Positions 1 to 11,262 of a DNA stretch of 64,000 bases are shown here, piece after piece. The DNA comes from Acanthococcus lagerstroemiae (taxonomy: Eukaryota; Arthropoda; Insecta; Hemiptera; Eriococcidae). The translations under genes and the position numbers were made by a program. Below the pieces are notes generated by a model that saw only the letters and a list, made by a program, of their open reading frames with translations, searched no databases and was not told the origin of the DNA. Every line of letters begins with the position of its first letter. The first letter of the stretch is position 1. Location: contig CM063113.1 of the NCBI GenBank assembly GCA_031841125.1, forward strand, positions 15,583,312 through 15,647,311, in the 5' to 3' direction.

Positions 1-229
1 ATGTATACCCAACCCTGTCGAGAAGGGGGAAGGGAGAATAAGGGAAACACCCCGGGCCCGGACTTTCAAGGGTGTCCGATATTTTTAAAAGGCCTGAATT
101 CAATCATGCTGTACATCAAATCGGCAATCACTCCTTACACCATGAAAGAAACCTCTTATCTCGTAGTTTATAATTTTTTTCCATCTAACAAAAGAACAAA
201 TTGAACTGGAAGGAGAGGGAGACCCGCGG
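1..229. other. No recognised feature
   Basis: I recognise no gene or repeat here. It lies just upstream of the LINE fragment at 230 and could be part of the same decayed element, but no motif shows this. Confidence 0.3.
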
Positions 230-980
230 AAATTCCCCCAAGCCCTCTGTTTCTTTCTACAGGACTGCGTATACTTAGCCGTCGACTTCAGCAAGGCCTC
301 CGACACCGCATCTATCACGGCAAAGTATAGATGGCCTTGGAAATACAGGGGATCCACTCGACCTTCATAAAAATACTAAGCAACTTCTACAAAAACTCGA
401 CGGCGTATATAAAAACTGACAAAAAGGGCAGGGAATTCAAGATTCAAAGGGGGGTTCAGTAGGGCGACCCCATCTCTCCGAATATCTTTAACAGCATGTT
501 GCAGCAGGCGTTCCGCAACCTAAAATTGGACAAAAAAGGCTTGAAAGTGAATGGTGAATACTTGAATAATTTGGGGTTCGTGGACGATACATTGTGCTGG
601 AGAGGAGCTTACAGAAACTGAAAGAAAAATGATACTGAAACTCAACAGAGAGTGCTCTGGGTAGGGTTAACAATGAATGCCGCAAAAACAAAAATCATGA
701 GGTTGGATGAAATAGCCACGGTAGCCAGGGAGGGAACCCGGAAATGGGGTACAGGTTGTCGGTGTGGACCCCCTATGGTATCAAAAGAAGAAGAGGACGC
801 CCCCTATCAGCTGGCGAGACGAGCTAGTTGCGAGAGTCGGCACAGGCTGGATGGGGTGGCCCAAAATAGATCAAGATGGAAAAGGGTGGTGGAGACCAAT
901 GTCCAAAACTGAGCAGGTTAATTGGGCATCGGTCGGCCGTTAACCCGGTTAAATAAATAAATAAATTTCTAAAAGAACAG
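230..980 (+). pseudogene. RTE-type LINE reverse transcriptase fragment
   Basis: Broken reverse transcriptase of a non-LTR retrotransposon. In shifting frames one reads an RT palm segment (YLAVDFSKASDT, where a functional copy has FSKAFD), then a GDPISPNIFN block, then GFVDDTL in place of the catalytic FADD box, then GLTMNAAKTKIM. About 60 codons of linker are missing before a C-terminal block with VAQNRSRWKRVVE, typical of the RTE tail. An in-frame TAG precedes GDPISP. The copy ends in a short (TAAA)n run near 950-965, the usual simple-repeat tail of RTE elements. It is 5' truncated and internally deleted. The family call rests on the order of motifs; the clade could be a neighbour of RTE. 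Confidence 0.8.
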
Positions 981-1098
981 ATTTTGTTGCTTGAACGGTT
1001 TTGCTTAACAGGGTCCATATATTAGGTACTTGGAAGTAAATAACTGAGCGAGAATCGGTAGATATATCGAGTGATATCGAATGCCCTAGTCGGGCGCA

Positions 1099-2675
1099 GG
1101 TAAACTGCACACACTGGGTAGTCAGTTAAAGAAAACTACATGTAAATTGCACACACAAAGAAATAAATTTTCAGGTAGAAAAATTGTAAATTGCACATAA
1201 CTGCAAAAATCAGATTAAGAATTGAAATTGTAAATTGCACACATAAAGAAATAAAATTTGGGATTGGAAAAAGTGTGAATTGCACACCCATTTACAAGAT
1301 AGGCGCATCCATATTTCTGGGAAGAGGGCTTCAAATCTCAAACACTAGAGCCGCAGAGCTTTAGCAATACATTTTGAAATAGTATGTTAACAGCTTCATT
1401 GTATGCGTTACTTTTCCACAAGAGGAAGGGAGGGATTTGGAGGGAAATTAAATTTCCTGGGATGACTAACCTCTCAGTTCCGCTGAGTTCTCCATTACTA
1501 AACAATAAAGCTTACAATTTTGAAATATCCATATCTGCACATATTATGCTTCTGAAATATCCGTATCTGTGTATTCTTGAAGTTTGTAAGAAACAGAGAT
1601 GTCAGCATTCCCCGAAAATATGAACGCGTTCACATCGTTCGCGTTTGCTTTAAAAAGTGAACGCGTTCACATCCGTTCTTGTTCATGTGAGAAGAAGAAC
1701 GCGTTCACTTTGTTCTCGTGTGTGGAGATGCTCTGTTTGTGAACGCGTTCCCATTTGCGAACGGGAGTTGACATCTCTGACTGTAGTCATTCCTCATCTC
1801 TCTGTTCTCTGCGTTCTCGTTCACAAAATGAAACGAACGCGTTCCTGCCCTTTCTCGTTCATGTGAGAAAAGGAGAACGCGCTCACTTCATTCTCGTTTG
1901 TGGAGGGGCTCCGTTCGTGAACGTGTTCCCATTCGCAAACGGAAGTTGACATCTCTGACTGTATTCATTCCTCCCTTTGTTCTCTGCGTTCTCGTTCATG
2001 AAATGAAACGAACGCGTTCCTACCCTTTCTCATTCATGTGAGAAGAAGAACGCGTTCACTTCGTTCTAGTTTGTGGAGGTGCTCGTTTGTGAACGCGTTC
2101 CCATTCGCAAACGGGAGTTGACATTTCTGGTAAGAAAGGTGGTAATTAGAACATTTTGAAATACCTTTTGACTGTAGATCATTGTTTTTCCATGGAGGAA
2201 AGGGAAACATGAGACAGTATCTAAGAATGGTCTTTCAAACAATATCCTGAAATAGTTCTACAAAGTCTGTAGTAACTCACTAGAAAGTATACGCAGCAGG
2301 CATTATAACTACAAAGAAATCTGTGCACTAAAGAAGATCAGAGAACATTATCGTCCTCGTCAACATGATAAATGAAAATGACGTATGGCTTTTTCTCGTG
2401 CTGTGTGAAATTTACAATTCATGTTTTGCTGCCGACCTTTTATAAGTGTGTGCAATTCACACTTTTGTCGTATACCTCCGTTTTTTCGCAGTACGTGCAA
2501 TTTACAATATTCACATGTGGTTTGCACAGTAGGAAAAACCCCTCCGCTGGAAAGTGTGTGCAATTTACTTTCTCCCCCCTAGTCCAAGGTCTGTTCTTTT
2601 TTTTTAACTTTACCTCTCTCAAATGCAAGATTCCACCAGCTCCCGTTTCCCGCCCATTAAATTGCACTTTTCGTT
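1099..2675. repeat. Inverted-arm repeat with TGCAATTTAC subrepeats
   Basis: The left arm (1099-1290) carries five copies of GTAAATTGCAC or near variants at 42-45 bp spacing. The right arm (about 2400-2675) carries the complement, GTGCAATTTAC, several times. The arms enclose the 175-bp satellite at 1621-2135. Subterminal repeats in inverted orientation suggest a non-autonomous DNA transposon or foldback element, but I could not fix exact ends or a target duplication. No transposase is visible. Confidence 0.55.
1621..2135. repeat. 175-bp tandem repeat with GAACGCGTTC palindromes
   Basis: CATGTGAGAA recurs at about 1684, 1860 and 2035, giving a period near 175 bp and about 2.7 units. Each unit holds several copies of the 10-bp palindrome GAACGCGTTC or a one-base variant, together with CATTCGCAAACGGGAGTTGACAT-like text. 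The two overlapping open frames here are products of the repeat, not genes. Confidence 0.85.
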
Positions 2676-2759
2676 TCTCACTGCATGTGAGACGAAATTT
2701 CCAACTCGGGTTCCGCAATGTATGCATGGAATGGGTAACCAGCACCAATTTATAACCAT

Positions 2760-4478
2760 CTATTAGGCGGTTACAATAAACGCGTGGTGGGTTCGTTAAA
2801 TTCCGAAATTAATTCGCGAAATTTGCTATATACCCTTCGTCGTTATTCATCATTATAAATCTACATATCCTTTATAACGAGTGTTTTAACGATACTACAA
2901 ATTGTCCAATATGTAAGGTCGACCTTCGCCGAAAGAAGGCCGAAGATTGATATGGCGAATATACGATATTATACCGGGTGTCCGCAACGCACGGGAATAC
3001 ATTCCGCAAAGCCCGCTGGTACTGTTTTTCACAATTTAACGCCCCGAGCTTAGGTGCTTTTGGTGAGGTCGGTAACTCGGTATCATCGGCCTTTGCTGTG
3101 TGCACGTTATTTCGAACGCAATTACATTTTTCTCGCCGACCCACTCTATTTATAAGCTTCGTCGACTCGTCCGTTCTCATTGTTGCTGTATATGTTCTCA
3201 ACTCACGTTGTATGGTCGACAATATACCGTCGGCCATTCGCCCTTTTTTCTTTTTTTTCGATCTGTACATCCGCCTTTAATATCTCTAGAACCGCGCGAC
3301 AGAGCCGCGAAATAAATCCTCTTCAAAATTCGCGGAGGCTTTTCGGCCAGCGACCAAAAAAAGAAAAAGAAAAGAAAAGAAAAAGAAAAAAAAGGCATAT
3401 GGATACGATGCTCGTGTGTAACTATCTCGTCGTTTTTCAGTTTGATGAGATGTCTCGTCCTAACGACCCGGCAAATAATTCGAACGCCATTTGTTGCCGA
3501 GCGTCGATTATTCGCCTTCGAAATGGCCGCACATTTTCCAGATTACTTTTTTCGGCCGTTCGGCCGCAGCCGCGTGCATAGTTCGTAGACCTCTTTGAAG
3601 TGCAGAAAAAGAAATGGAAAAGTGCGGAATGATGGGAACGAGAGCGAAAGAGCGAAACTGAGAGAGCACTTTTGGAAAATGAACGTGTCAACGTAGGAAA
3701 CATATGTATAATATTTCAGAAACTCTTAGTCGTATTACGTCAACAGGTTTAGTGTTGAATAATGCGGTGAAAGTTGATTTTAATGCGCCTACGGCGATAA
3801 AATAATAAGACGTTGCACTTCTTTTTTTTTTTTTTCTTCAAATCTTTTCGTATTCTAATTAAGTCGTGCTTTCCTCCGATTGGTTTGGCGCGAACGTGAT
3901 CGACAAACGCCGGCGACTCGACAGACGAGCCAAATTTTTAGGAGCAAACATGATACGCGTTTACTCTTTCGGTCGAGTACTGCCGGAGTCTTTTTTTAAT
4001 TGCCAAATGAAGTAGGTTAAAGTGTACCACATGACGGTTGGCTGACGTGTTTATTCGGCTAGAGCCCACGTTAGACAAAATTACACAGACTATCACTAAT
4101 TGTGAATAGACTAACGAAGGATTCGAGTCACACAGAGCCTGCGAAATGGACATAGTAGTGGAATGAAAACATACAGTGTTGCTAAAACTGAGACTTCCTC
4201 CTCAAAGAGTTCTATTTGGTGTGAAAATTACGTGGTTAAAAATTATGCGCATTTCATTGACAGTTTAAGCATGCCACGACGGGGTTAAGGTTTAAGCAAG
4301 TGGTACAGACTTCGAAAATTTGGTCGTCTCAAATTTTAACCGTGTTTAGCCGAGGGGTGTCGAAAGCTACAACCTTTGCGACTTCGTCAAGTAGTGGTTT
4401 TTCTAATTTTAGTACCCCCTCTAACAACTCTATTCCCTTAGTGTCCGTTTCGGAGTGTGAGCGAACTTGGTAATATTC
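2760..4478. other. Unassigned, apparently unique sequence
   Basis: No coding exon, RNA gene or transposon could be supported. The stretch is rich in CGA/TCG with A- and T-homopolymer runs (for example 3354-3395 and 3820-3838), and short frames on both strands are interrupted. It could be host intergenic or intronic DNA. Confidence 0.4.
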
Positions 4479-4515
4479 AATTTGTAGGGTGTGCCAGTTC
4501 ACTTTTTCTTCTTCT

Positions 4516-4561
4516 GTTGTCCAGAGCGCTTTCGGCTGTTATGCCATCATCAGTAGAGTAC
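4516..4561 (-). ncRNA. Hammerhead ribozyme-like fold (- strand)
   Basis: The inverted end of the same foldback carries a second core on the minus strand: CTGATGA, GGC-ATAACA-GCC, GAAA, AGCGCT, then CUC. Helix I is weaker than in the + strand copy, with one G-U pair and two mismatches. Transcription of either strand would therefore give one ribozyme-like fold. Confidence 0.6.
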
Positions 4562-4744
4562 CACGGATTGGACAGACTGTACAATCACAGACAACCAATA
4601 GGAGCACACAACTAATAACACTCACTGATTGGACAGACTGCATAATCACAGACAACCAATAGGAGTTCACGACTAAACAGGTTCACCATACAGTACTACT
4701 CTCGACCATGACTATAGGACCACAACAGACAAGCCTCATTTAGG

Positions 4745-4790
4745 GTACTCCACTGATGATGGCATAACAGCCGAAAGCGCTCTGGACTAC
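4745..4790 (+). ncRNA. Hammerhead ribozyme-like fold (+ strand)
   Basis: The + strand has CTGATGA at 4753, a short GGC/GCC helix II around an ATAACA loop with one extra U after the core, then GAAA. Next comes the palindrome AGCGCT, which could form helix III only in a dimer, and a CUC cleavage triplet with the predicted cut between 4782 and 4783. The flanks GTACTCCA and TGGACTAC pair as helix I with one C-C mismatch. This matches a type I hammerhead, which is known from Penelope-like element termini. Folding and activity are inferred. Confidence 0.7.
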
Positions 4791-4826
4791 AGAAGAAGAA
4801 AAAGTGAATTGGCACACCCTACAAAT

Positions 4827-5665
4827 GGAGGGAGGGAAAATAGGCTAATTGTCTAGGAAAAAGTAGACAGGGATAGACTGCCATTTGATGGTAGTAAATT
4901 TTTCCTTATCCTATACCGGCTGCTAACTTGGACCTGAAAAAAAGTCGAAAGAGACCTCAGGAGGGTCTATGAAAGACGAAACCGGAGGGGGGGGGGAGAA
5001 TATAATTTATTTTTCTAAATTCACCCATGAGAAGTAGTCATTTCTCAATAGTTTTATGTCGCTAAAGCACCAATTGCGCACTTCATGCACTAGCAGCATA
5101 ATATATACTATTTCAGTCGTTAAACTCATTTCAAGGTAATGTTATTTCATTGTAGAAAAGAGTGCAATGTAACATTTCCTAAGATATCATTCATACACTC
5201 GATTTTATCGTTATCTTCCTATCGTTTATTCACTTTATTTGTACGTTGTTAAGCGTAAAGGAACCAACCAGCAAAATCTGTTTTTGAGAATACGTGATTC
5301 GAAGTTCAAGATCCATGTAGAAACTATATATGACATAGCGTTTACTGATAAGCTTTTTTCAACGTGAGTACACCTTTTTGAATAGGGGGTTCAATTTTGA
5401 AAAATTCTACTTTTTACGCTCTTTCCAACGATACTAATAATTCATTTTGTTTACAAATGTTGGTTGGTGGGTGCACTTAACAGCGTCCATTTCAACGTGC
5501 AATCAGAGTTTCTCGTTTAAATTCGCATCTGTCACAAGGTCGTAACTTATTACCGTTCATCATTATTTTTGTTTTTGAGTAACCCCTCGACGAATCAATC
5601 GATTGAACGCATTCAGGACCACGTTACTTTCGAGCTTCTCCAAATACCTCAGTGGATTCTAAATA
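4827..5665. other. Unassigned AT-rich spacer
   Basis: No gene or recognisable repeat. It holds a G-run near 4987-4995 and otherwise AT-rich sequence between two foldback elements. Confidence 0.4.
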
Positions 5666-6321
5666 CCGGGTGTTCCACGAAAGTTACCCCCATTTTTTTC
5701 CGAACCGATCGGCGGATCTTTGCCGGATAAATTGCCATCTTCCTGCGGTAAGTTCTAGTTTTTCTAGGGCTTGAAAAATTTTCTCCCCCATTTATGGGGG
5801 GGCTGTAACGTGCCACCAACTTCGGAATCTTAAAGGAAAGGTATGCCTTTATGCACATCGCTGGAAAAAGCATATCCTGCGAAATACGAATCTGTGAAAA
5901 AATTTGAAAATTCATCAATTTTGGGGGGCAGAGGGCCTAAAGATGACCAAAATCCATCAAAAATCAAAGTGTCATAACCTAGCCAACAAACGATTGAAAG
6001 AGGGGTTTTCGAGGTCACGGATCCCGAATACACGATTTAACCTGGTTTAGGGCTTTAAAATCCAAATTTTCAACCTAACATTCGTTCCATATTCACAAAT
6101 TTTTGACTTTCTGAATGCAAATTATTAAAGTGGCGTCACGCACATCGTTGAATAGGGAACTTCCAACAGAGTATGAACCCATGAAAAAAATTTCAAAATT
6201 CATCAAATTTGGGGTAAGGGGCCTAGAGGTGACCAAAATCCGTCCAAAATTGAAGTATCATGACCTAGCAAACAGACTATCGAAAAGAGGGTTTTCAAGG
6301 TCGCTGATTCCGAATGTCACA
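5666..6321. repeat. Left terminal inverted repeat
   Basis: Left arm of the 4.28-kb foldback, the partner of 9290-9949. It contains about two tandem units of a 280-290 bp module built around AAAATTCATCAATTTTGGGG (5915 and 6196). The short frames in it are by-products of the repeat. Confidence 0.8.
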
Positions 6322-7640
6322 CGAAAAAATCTCCGCTGATTTATAAGGAATCTCACCGGAATTTTGTTGGGAAAAAATTCCAAGAATTTTCAAAGAATTT
6401 TTTTGGAAACCTTGGGGAAAAATTGGATGATTTTTCAGAAATGTCATCGGAAATTGTTGGAAAAAATTCCGATAACGTCCGAAGAATCTCATCGGAAATC
6501 TTTAGAAAAATTTTCCGATGATTTCCAAGAAATTTCATCAGAATTCTTCAAGAAAATTTTTCGATAATTTTTGAAGTATTTCTGGGAAATACTCGGAAAA
6601 AATCTCTGATAATTTTTAAAGAATTTCATTGGAACTCGGGAAGAATCTCCGATAAAATTTAAGGAATTTGATCGGAAATTGTTGAAAAAAATTCCAATAA
6701 TTTCCAAAGAATTTCTTCGGAAACGTTGGAAAATATCTCTAATTTTAGGGAATTTTATGGGAACTCGGGAAAAATCTCCGATAAATTTTAAGGAATTTTA
6801 TCGGAAATTGTTGGAAACTAATTCCCATAATTTCCGAAGAATTTCATCGGAAATCTTTAGGAAAAATTTCCAATGATTTCCCAAAAAATTTCATTAAACT
6901 CTTCGAGAATATTTTCCGATAATTTTTGAATAATTAAACCATTGGAGTATTCCCCCGAATATTTCCTATGACAAGCTTCAAAAATTATCCAAAAACTACC
7001 TCGAAGAATTTTGATGAAACTTTTTGGAAATTTTTTCTAAAGGTTTCCGATGAGATTCTTGAGACATTATCAGAATTTTCCCCAACAATTTCCTTTGAAA
7101 TTCCTTAAAAATTATCAGAGATTTTTCTTGAGTATTTCTCAGAAATACTTCAAAAATTATTGAAAAATTTTCTTAAAGAATTTTGATGAAACTTTTTTGG
7201 AAATCATTGGAAATTTTTCTAAAGATTTCCGATGAGATTCTATGGACATTATCGGATTTTTTCTCAAAGATTTCCGATGATATTCCTTAATAATCGCATA
7301 TCCGAGATTTTTCCCGTTTCCAAAAATATTCTTTACAATTTATCAGAGACTTTCCCGAGTTCTGATGAATTTTTTTAAAAATTATAGGAGATTTTCCTAC
7401 CATTTCCGATGAAATTCCTTAAAAATCATCCGGGATTTTCCCCGAAGTTGCCGAAGAAATTCTCCGGAGATATTCGAACATTTTTTCTGATGAGTTTCGA
7501 TAAAATCCTTCAAAAACCATCGAAGTTTTCCCCCCGAATCGTTGCATTTTCTGTTGTCCATCATGGCCATCGTATGCCCGCTTATTCATATTACCACGCG
7601 ACATGCCGGGTTTTCCTATGTTGCAACGAAAACTGAATAA
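6322..7640. repeat. 48-bp-period AT-rich foldback insertion
   Basis: Degenerate modules of about 48 bp, of the kind GAATTTCATCGGAAAT...AATTTCCGATGATTTC, run in one direction from 6330 to about 6930 and in the complementary direction from about 6960 to 7540, forming an inner palindrome. It interrupts the arm of the outer element and has no counterpart in the right arm. Frames here are chance. Confidence 0.7.
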
Positions 7641-9289
7641 CCCTGTATGTCTTGTAAGTCCCAAAATGTCAAAAATTTGTACTTGACACCACCTTTCTCA
7701 TTCCAATTTCGGATTCCGGGGCCTTAGGATGCGCTCGATGTAGGAAATCATGTGATGAACCCAAACTTTTTTCGCACAGATTCGTTTTTGGGGGAAGTTT
7801 ACTTTCCAATGACGTACATAAAGCTATTTGGATAATCTGCAATGAGAAATTCTAAAATTTGTAAATGGGTAATTCTCAGAATTGGGGCATATTTCAGTTC
7901 ATCAAACTTTTTGAGACTACATATTCAAAATTTCAATCGTTTTTTTTGTGAATCTATGGAGTATTATCTCCTCAACCTTTCCTGACATTGGCATACCTGC
8001 CCCCACCCCTAGACACACGACAAAATCAAATAAACCCTCAGAATATTCCATCGTAGTGGCTGTTATGGCTCATATTTTCTAATTTCAAGTTTGTTGAAAT
8101 GATGTAATGAAATGTTTTCCTCGGGGAAAACTAGGTGGAAATTCACTAGTATGAGGGAGAATAGGTAGGTACATGTTGACAGCAAAAACAGCAACTCAGA
8201 TTATATCACGCGCCCTCAAGCTGAGGTAAAAGGGAGGTTCTGCGTTTGAGGTTCCATCGTAGTGGCTATTTTTCAGTAGCGCTCTGGCTCACAGATTGAA
8301 TATACCATGCTCATCTCAGATCTTGGATCTCAGTGTTACTATCTAGTTGTTCATTGAAAATATCTGATAACGCGCTTATTTACAATTTTTGAGATATTTC
8401 GTAGTGGCTTATCACATCTTGCTGGAATGCTGCTAAATTCTGGAAAAAAAGAAGGATTATACTGAAATTATTACGTATATTGACATTGAAATATTAAAAA
8501 CTGCTCATAAAAGTATACTTGAAGTCTTAAATTCAATTTATCTACTATTTTTCTTACGTAGTGGATCATCTTTGGTTTTCTTTCGTAAGCAATGTTAATA
8601 TTTCTAACCACTACCATGAAACTAAATATCCACTACGTAAGAATGTACATATTTATACATCCATATCCTAAGTGTACTTGTAGCTCACTTACCTTGCCAA
8701 TTGACTTTCTGAAGACCATGCACATGATTTCCCACACATTGGTTGTCTGGATCATCATCATTCCACTACTGCACTGCCAAAGAAATATTCACAGAACAGA
8801 TGCTACTGCAATGGAAATTCTAATGTTGTGGTTGCCACTACGATGGAAATTCTTTCGTAGTGTCTATAGATTTTTAGAAACGCTCTGCCCCCGCCCCTTT
8901 TCGGCATTAATTGAGCCGTAGGCTAGAAATAGTATCAGAGTTATGTCTATTACCAAACTGCCCAAAAAAATTGCAAGAAAGATGCTTTTCAAAACTGATT
9001 TTTATTGTGAGTGAAATATGCCCGAATTCTGAGAATTACCCAAATGGCAGCACTTTTAGGTATCTGATTTTGGATAGGTTTTGGCTAGGGTTAGATTCTG
9101 TCTCCCAAAATTGATGAATTTGCCACTTTTCTTCACGAATTCGTATTTTGGAGGAATTGCCCTATCCAACGATGTGCACAAAGCCACTTTGATAACTTGC
9201 ATTCAGAAACTCAAAAATTTGTAAATTAGAATCACTTTTGAGTCTAAAATTGAATTTTAGGGCCCTAAAACGAGTTGAATCGGGAGGAA
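7641..9289. repeat. Interior of the foldback element with CGTAGTGG boxes
   Basis: The flanks (7655-7960 and 8985-9289) are degenerate inverted continuations of the arm. The centre holds repeated CCATCGTAGTGGCT boxes on + (8046, 8257, 8396, 8554) and, inverted as CCACTACG, near 8628 and 8835. I see no coding region that matches a known family. Confidence 0.5.
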
Positions 9290-9949
9290 AGTGTGCCATT
9301 CGGAATCAGCTACCTCGAAAACTCACTTTTCGATAGTCTGTTTCCTAGGTCATGATACTTCAATTTTGGACGGATTTTGGCCATCTCTAGGCCCCTTACC
9401 CCCAAATTTGATGAATTTTGAAATTTTTTTCATGGATTCATACTCTGGAGAAAGTTTCCTATTCAACGATGTGCATGAAGTCACTTTAATAATCTGCATT
9501 CAGAAAGTCAAAAATTTGTGAATAGGAACCAATTTTAGGTTGAAAATTTGGATTTTAAAGCCCTAAACCGAGTTAAATCGTGTATTCGGAGTCCATGACC
9601 TCGAAAACCCCTCTTTCAATCGTTTGTTTGCTAGTTTATGACATTTTGATTTTTGATGGATTTTGGTCATCTTTAGGCTCCTTGCCCCCCAAAATTGATG
9701 AATTTTGAAATTTTTTTCACGGATTCGTATTTTGCAGGATATGCCCTTTCCAGCGATGTGCATAAAGGCATACCTTTCTATTTAAGATTCTGAAGTTGGT
9801 GGCACGTTGCAGCCCTCCATAAATGGAGGAGAAAATTTTTCAAGCCCTAGAGAAACTAGACCTTGCCGCAGGAAGATGGCAATTTGTCCGGCAAAGATCC
9901 GCCATTCGGTCCGGGAAAAAATAGGGGGTAACTTTAGTGGAACACCCTG
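9290..9949. repeat. Right terminal inverted repeat
   Basis: Right arm of the 4.28-kb foldback, complementary to 5666-6321. GATGAATTTTGAAATTTTTTTC recurs near 9404 and 9691 (variant at 9109), showing the same module of about 290 bp. Confidence 0.8.
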
Positions 9950-9951
9950 TA

Positions 9952-10829
9952 TATGATTTTCTATTTCGTGTTCACGACCGAAATTTCATCTCCGACTGAG
10001 AAAAGATAAATAACAAGGTTCAAATTTACGCACGTATATCGACTGCTCTAGTTGCGAAACTGCTCGATATAGAGAGAACTCCTCAACTCACATCTGTCAG
10101 CATCCGACACCGTTAACTTACTGGCAAACGAGCGTTACCTAAATCGGAGCAACACCAAAATTTTCGTGCGTGTACACAGTGTGTTGTATACTCAAGCTAA
10201 TGCGAAAAATGATTTATGAATAAATTCAATAATACACATGTCACGGCACGCTTCCAAAAGGCACAGGGTTAAAAATCCAATTATTTTCGCACCGGTCGCG
10301 ACCTAACGATTCGCGTCAAGGCGCGCTCAACCTATAAACGCTTTTCTGTTGCTCCCAATCAGTCTTTTCGGAAAGCACGTTTGTCGGCTAACTCGTTTAG
10401 AATTTCATTTCGACGTGTATTTTCAGCGGGAAAGAGAAAATAGAAACTACAAATTTATGGGCGGTATCGCAAACCGAAGCACCTGTTATCGATGACAACG
10501 ACCCTTGTATGTCAAATATGTTTCGAACCCGGATCCATATTCGCGAGCGTGTAAGTCAACTTCAATCGCACCCCTCTGCGGTAACCGATGCCGATGAGTT
10601 TCGACTTTCGAATCCGAAAGTCGTTTTCGAAACTCGTTTATGGCAACGGGGTCGGATTGAACACATTTGTTCATAATTTCGCATCGGGTAAACGAAATCT
10701 CGTTGGAAATTTTGGAAATTTATCCGCACTACTTTCGACGATGATGAGATTTAGACCGTAGCGTCTGGTTTAACTATTGTCGCTTCACTTCGGTACCTTT
10801 TTTTTTATTAAAGTCTGGAAATTCTCATT
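9952..10829. other. Unassigned, apparently unique sequence
   Basis: No gene or transposon supported. Moderately CpG-rich (10300-10700), with no splice or coding signal I trust. Confidence 0.35.
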
Positions 10830-11262
10830 TGGTGGAGCATATGGCAACGCACGCATGCCGAAGTGGCTCCCCAGACACCGCACTTCTGGCCTCGAAAACT
10901 ACCCTCTCGAGTATCGCATCAGTGACCAGAGGGACACATTGAGGCTGGCCTAAGCCCCAATTTCGCGTTTTCGCGTCGGATTCGCACTGTCCTGCCAGGG
11001 CCAACTGACCGAAGCAACGCTTACCCAGCATTAACTTGGAATTTAATTGCATCGCAGACGGACGCGCTTCCTTCCTTCTACCCTCACCTCCTCGTCTTGG
11101 TACGTGTGGTGACGGCGGAATGAGCCTGGGCAGAGGGTCCGCGGTATCTGTAGCAGCTCTAGGATGGTACAGAATTGTTGGGTCCAGTGTGGGTCGAGCT
11201 TTGTTCGTTGGCTCTCTGCCTCGATCACTCTGTCTACATCTTCTTCTTTACGATGGTCGAAC
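10830..11262 (+). repeat. Repeat A copy 1
   Basis: GC-rich dispersed repeat. It begins GGTGGAGCATATGGCAACGC, contains CTACCCTCTCGAGTATCGCA and CACCTCCTCGTCTTGGTACG, and ends near CATCTTCTTCTTTACGATGG. It is collinear with the copy at 25181-25664, which sets the family limits. No Pol III boxes or ORF conserved between copies were found, so function and origin are unknown. Confidence 0.8.

Larger units (their letters stand above)
4479..4826. mobile_element. Penelope-derived foldback element (solo terminal region)
   Basis: A 348-bp unit whose ends are inverted copies of each other: 4479-4562 and 4744-4826 match over about 83 bp, starting ATTTGTAGGGTGTGCCA on each strand. The central part has two direct copies of a GATTGGACAGACTG / ACAATCACAGACAACCAATAGGAG unit about 61 bp apart. 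The same body and right end occur at 11655-11940 directly downstream of a Penelope-like GIY-YIG ORF, so this is the terminal region of that family with an extra inverted end. No coding sequence remains. Confidence 0.8.
5666..9949. mobile_element. 4.28-kb foldback element with TA duplication
   Basis: The termini are CCGGGTGTTCCACGAAAG on the left and, inverted, CAGGGTGTTCCACTAAAG on the right. Each is flanked by TA (5664-5665 and 9950-9951), as expected for a Tc1/mariner-like integration. The inverted arms run about 660 bp (5666-6321 and 9290-9949) at roughly 90% identity. No transposase is visible, so the element is non-autonomous. Arm-like sequence reappears inside (about 7655-7960 against 8985-9290), which suggests that the segment 6322-7640 was inserted later. 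Confidence 0.75.

Noticed and set aside
1099..1290. CRISPR-like spacing of 10-bp boxes at 42-45 bp
   Set aside because: Boxes are short and degenerate and have inverted partners at 2.4-2.7 kb; the intervening text is itself partly repeated, and there are no cas genes.
1657..1949. Two overlapping + strand ORFs with similar peptides
   Set aside because: The similarity is explained by the 175-bp tandem repeat read in two frames.
2440..2755. ORFs with repeated VNCT / VQFT motifs
   Set aside because: They arise from the GTGCAATTTAC boxes of the inverted arm read on each strand, not from a repeat protein.
3180..3581. 133-codon + strand ORF with Lys-rich run
   Set aside because: It is driven by the AAAAGAAAAG tract, with no domain and no supported start or splice site.
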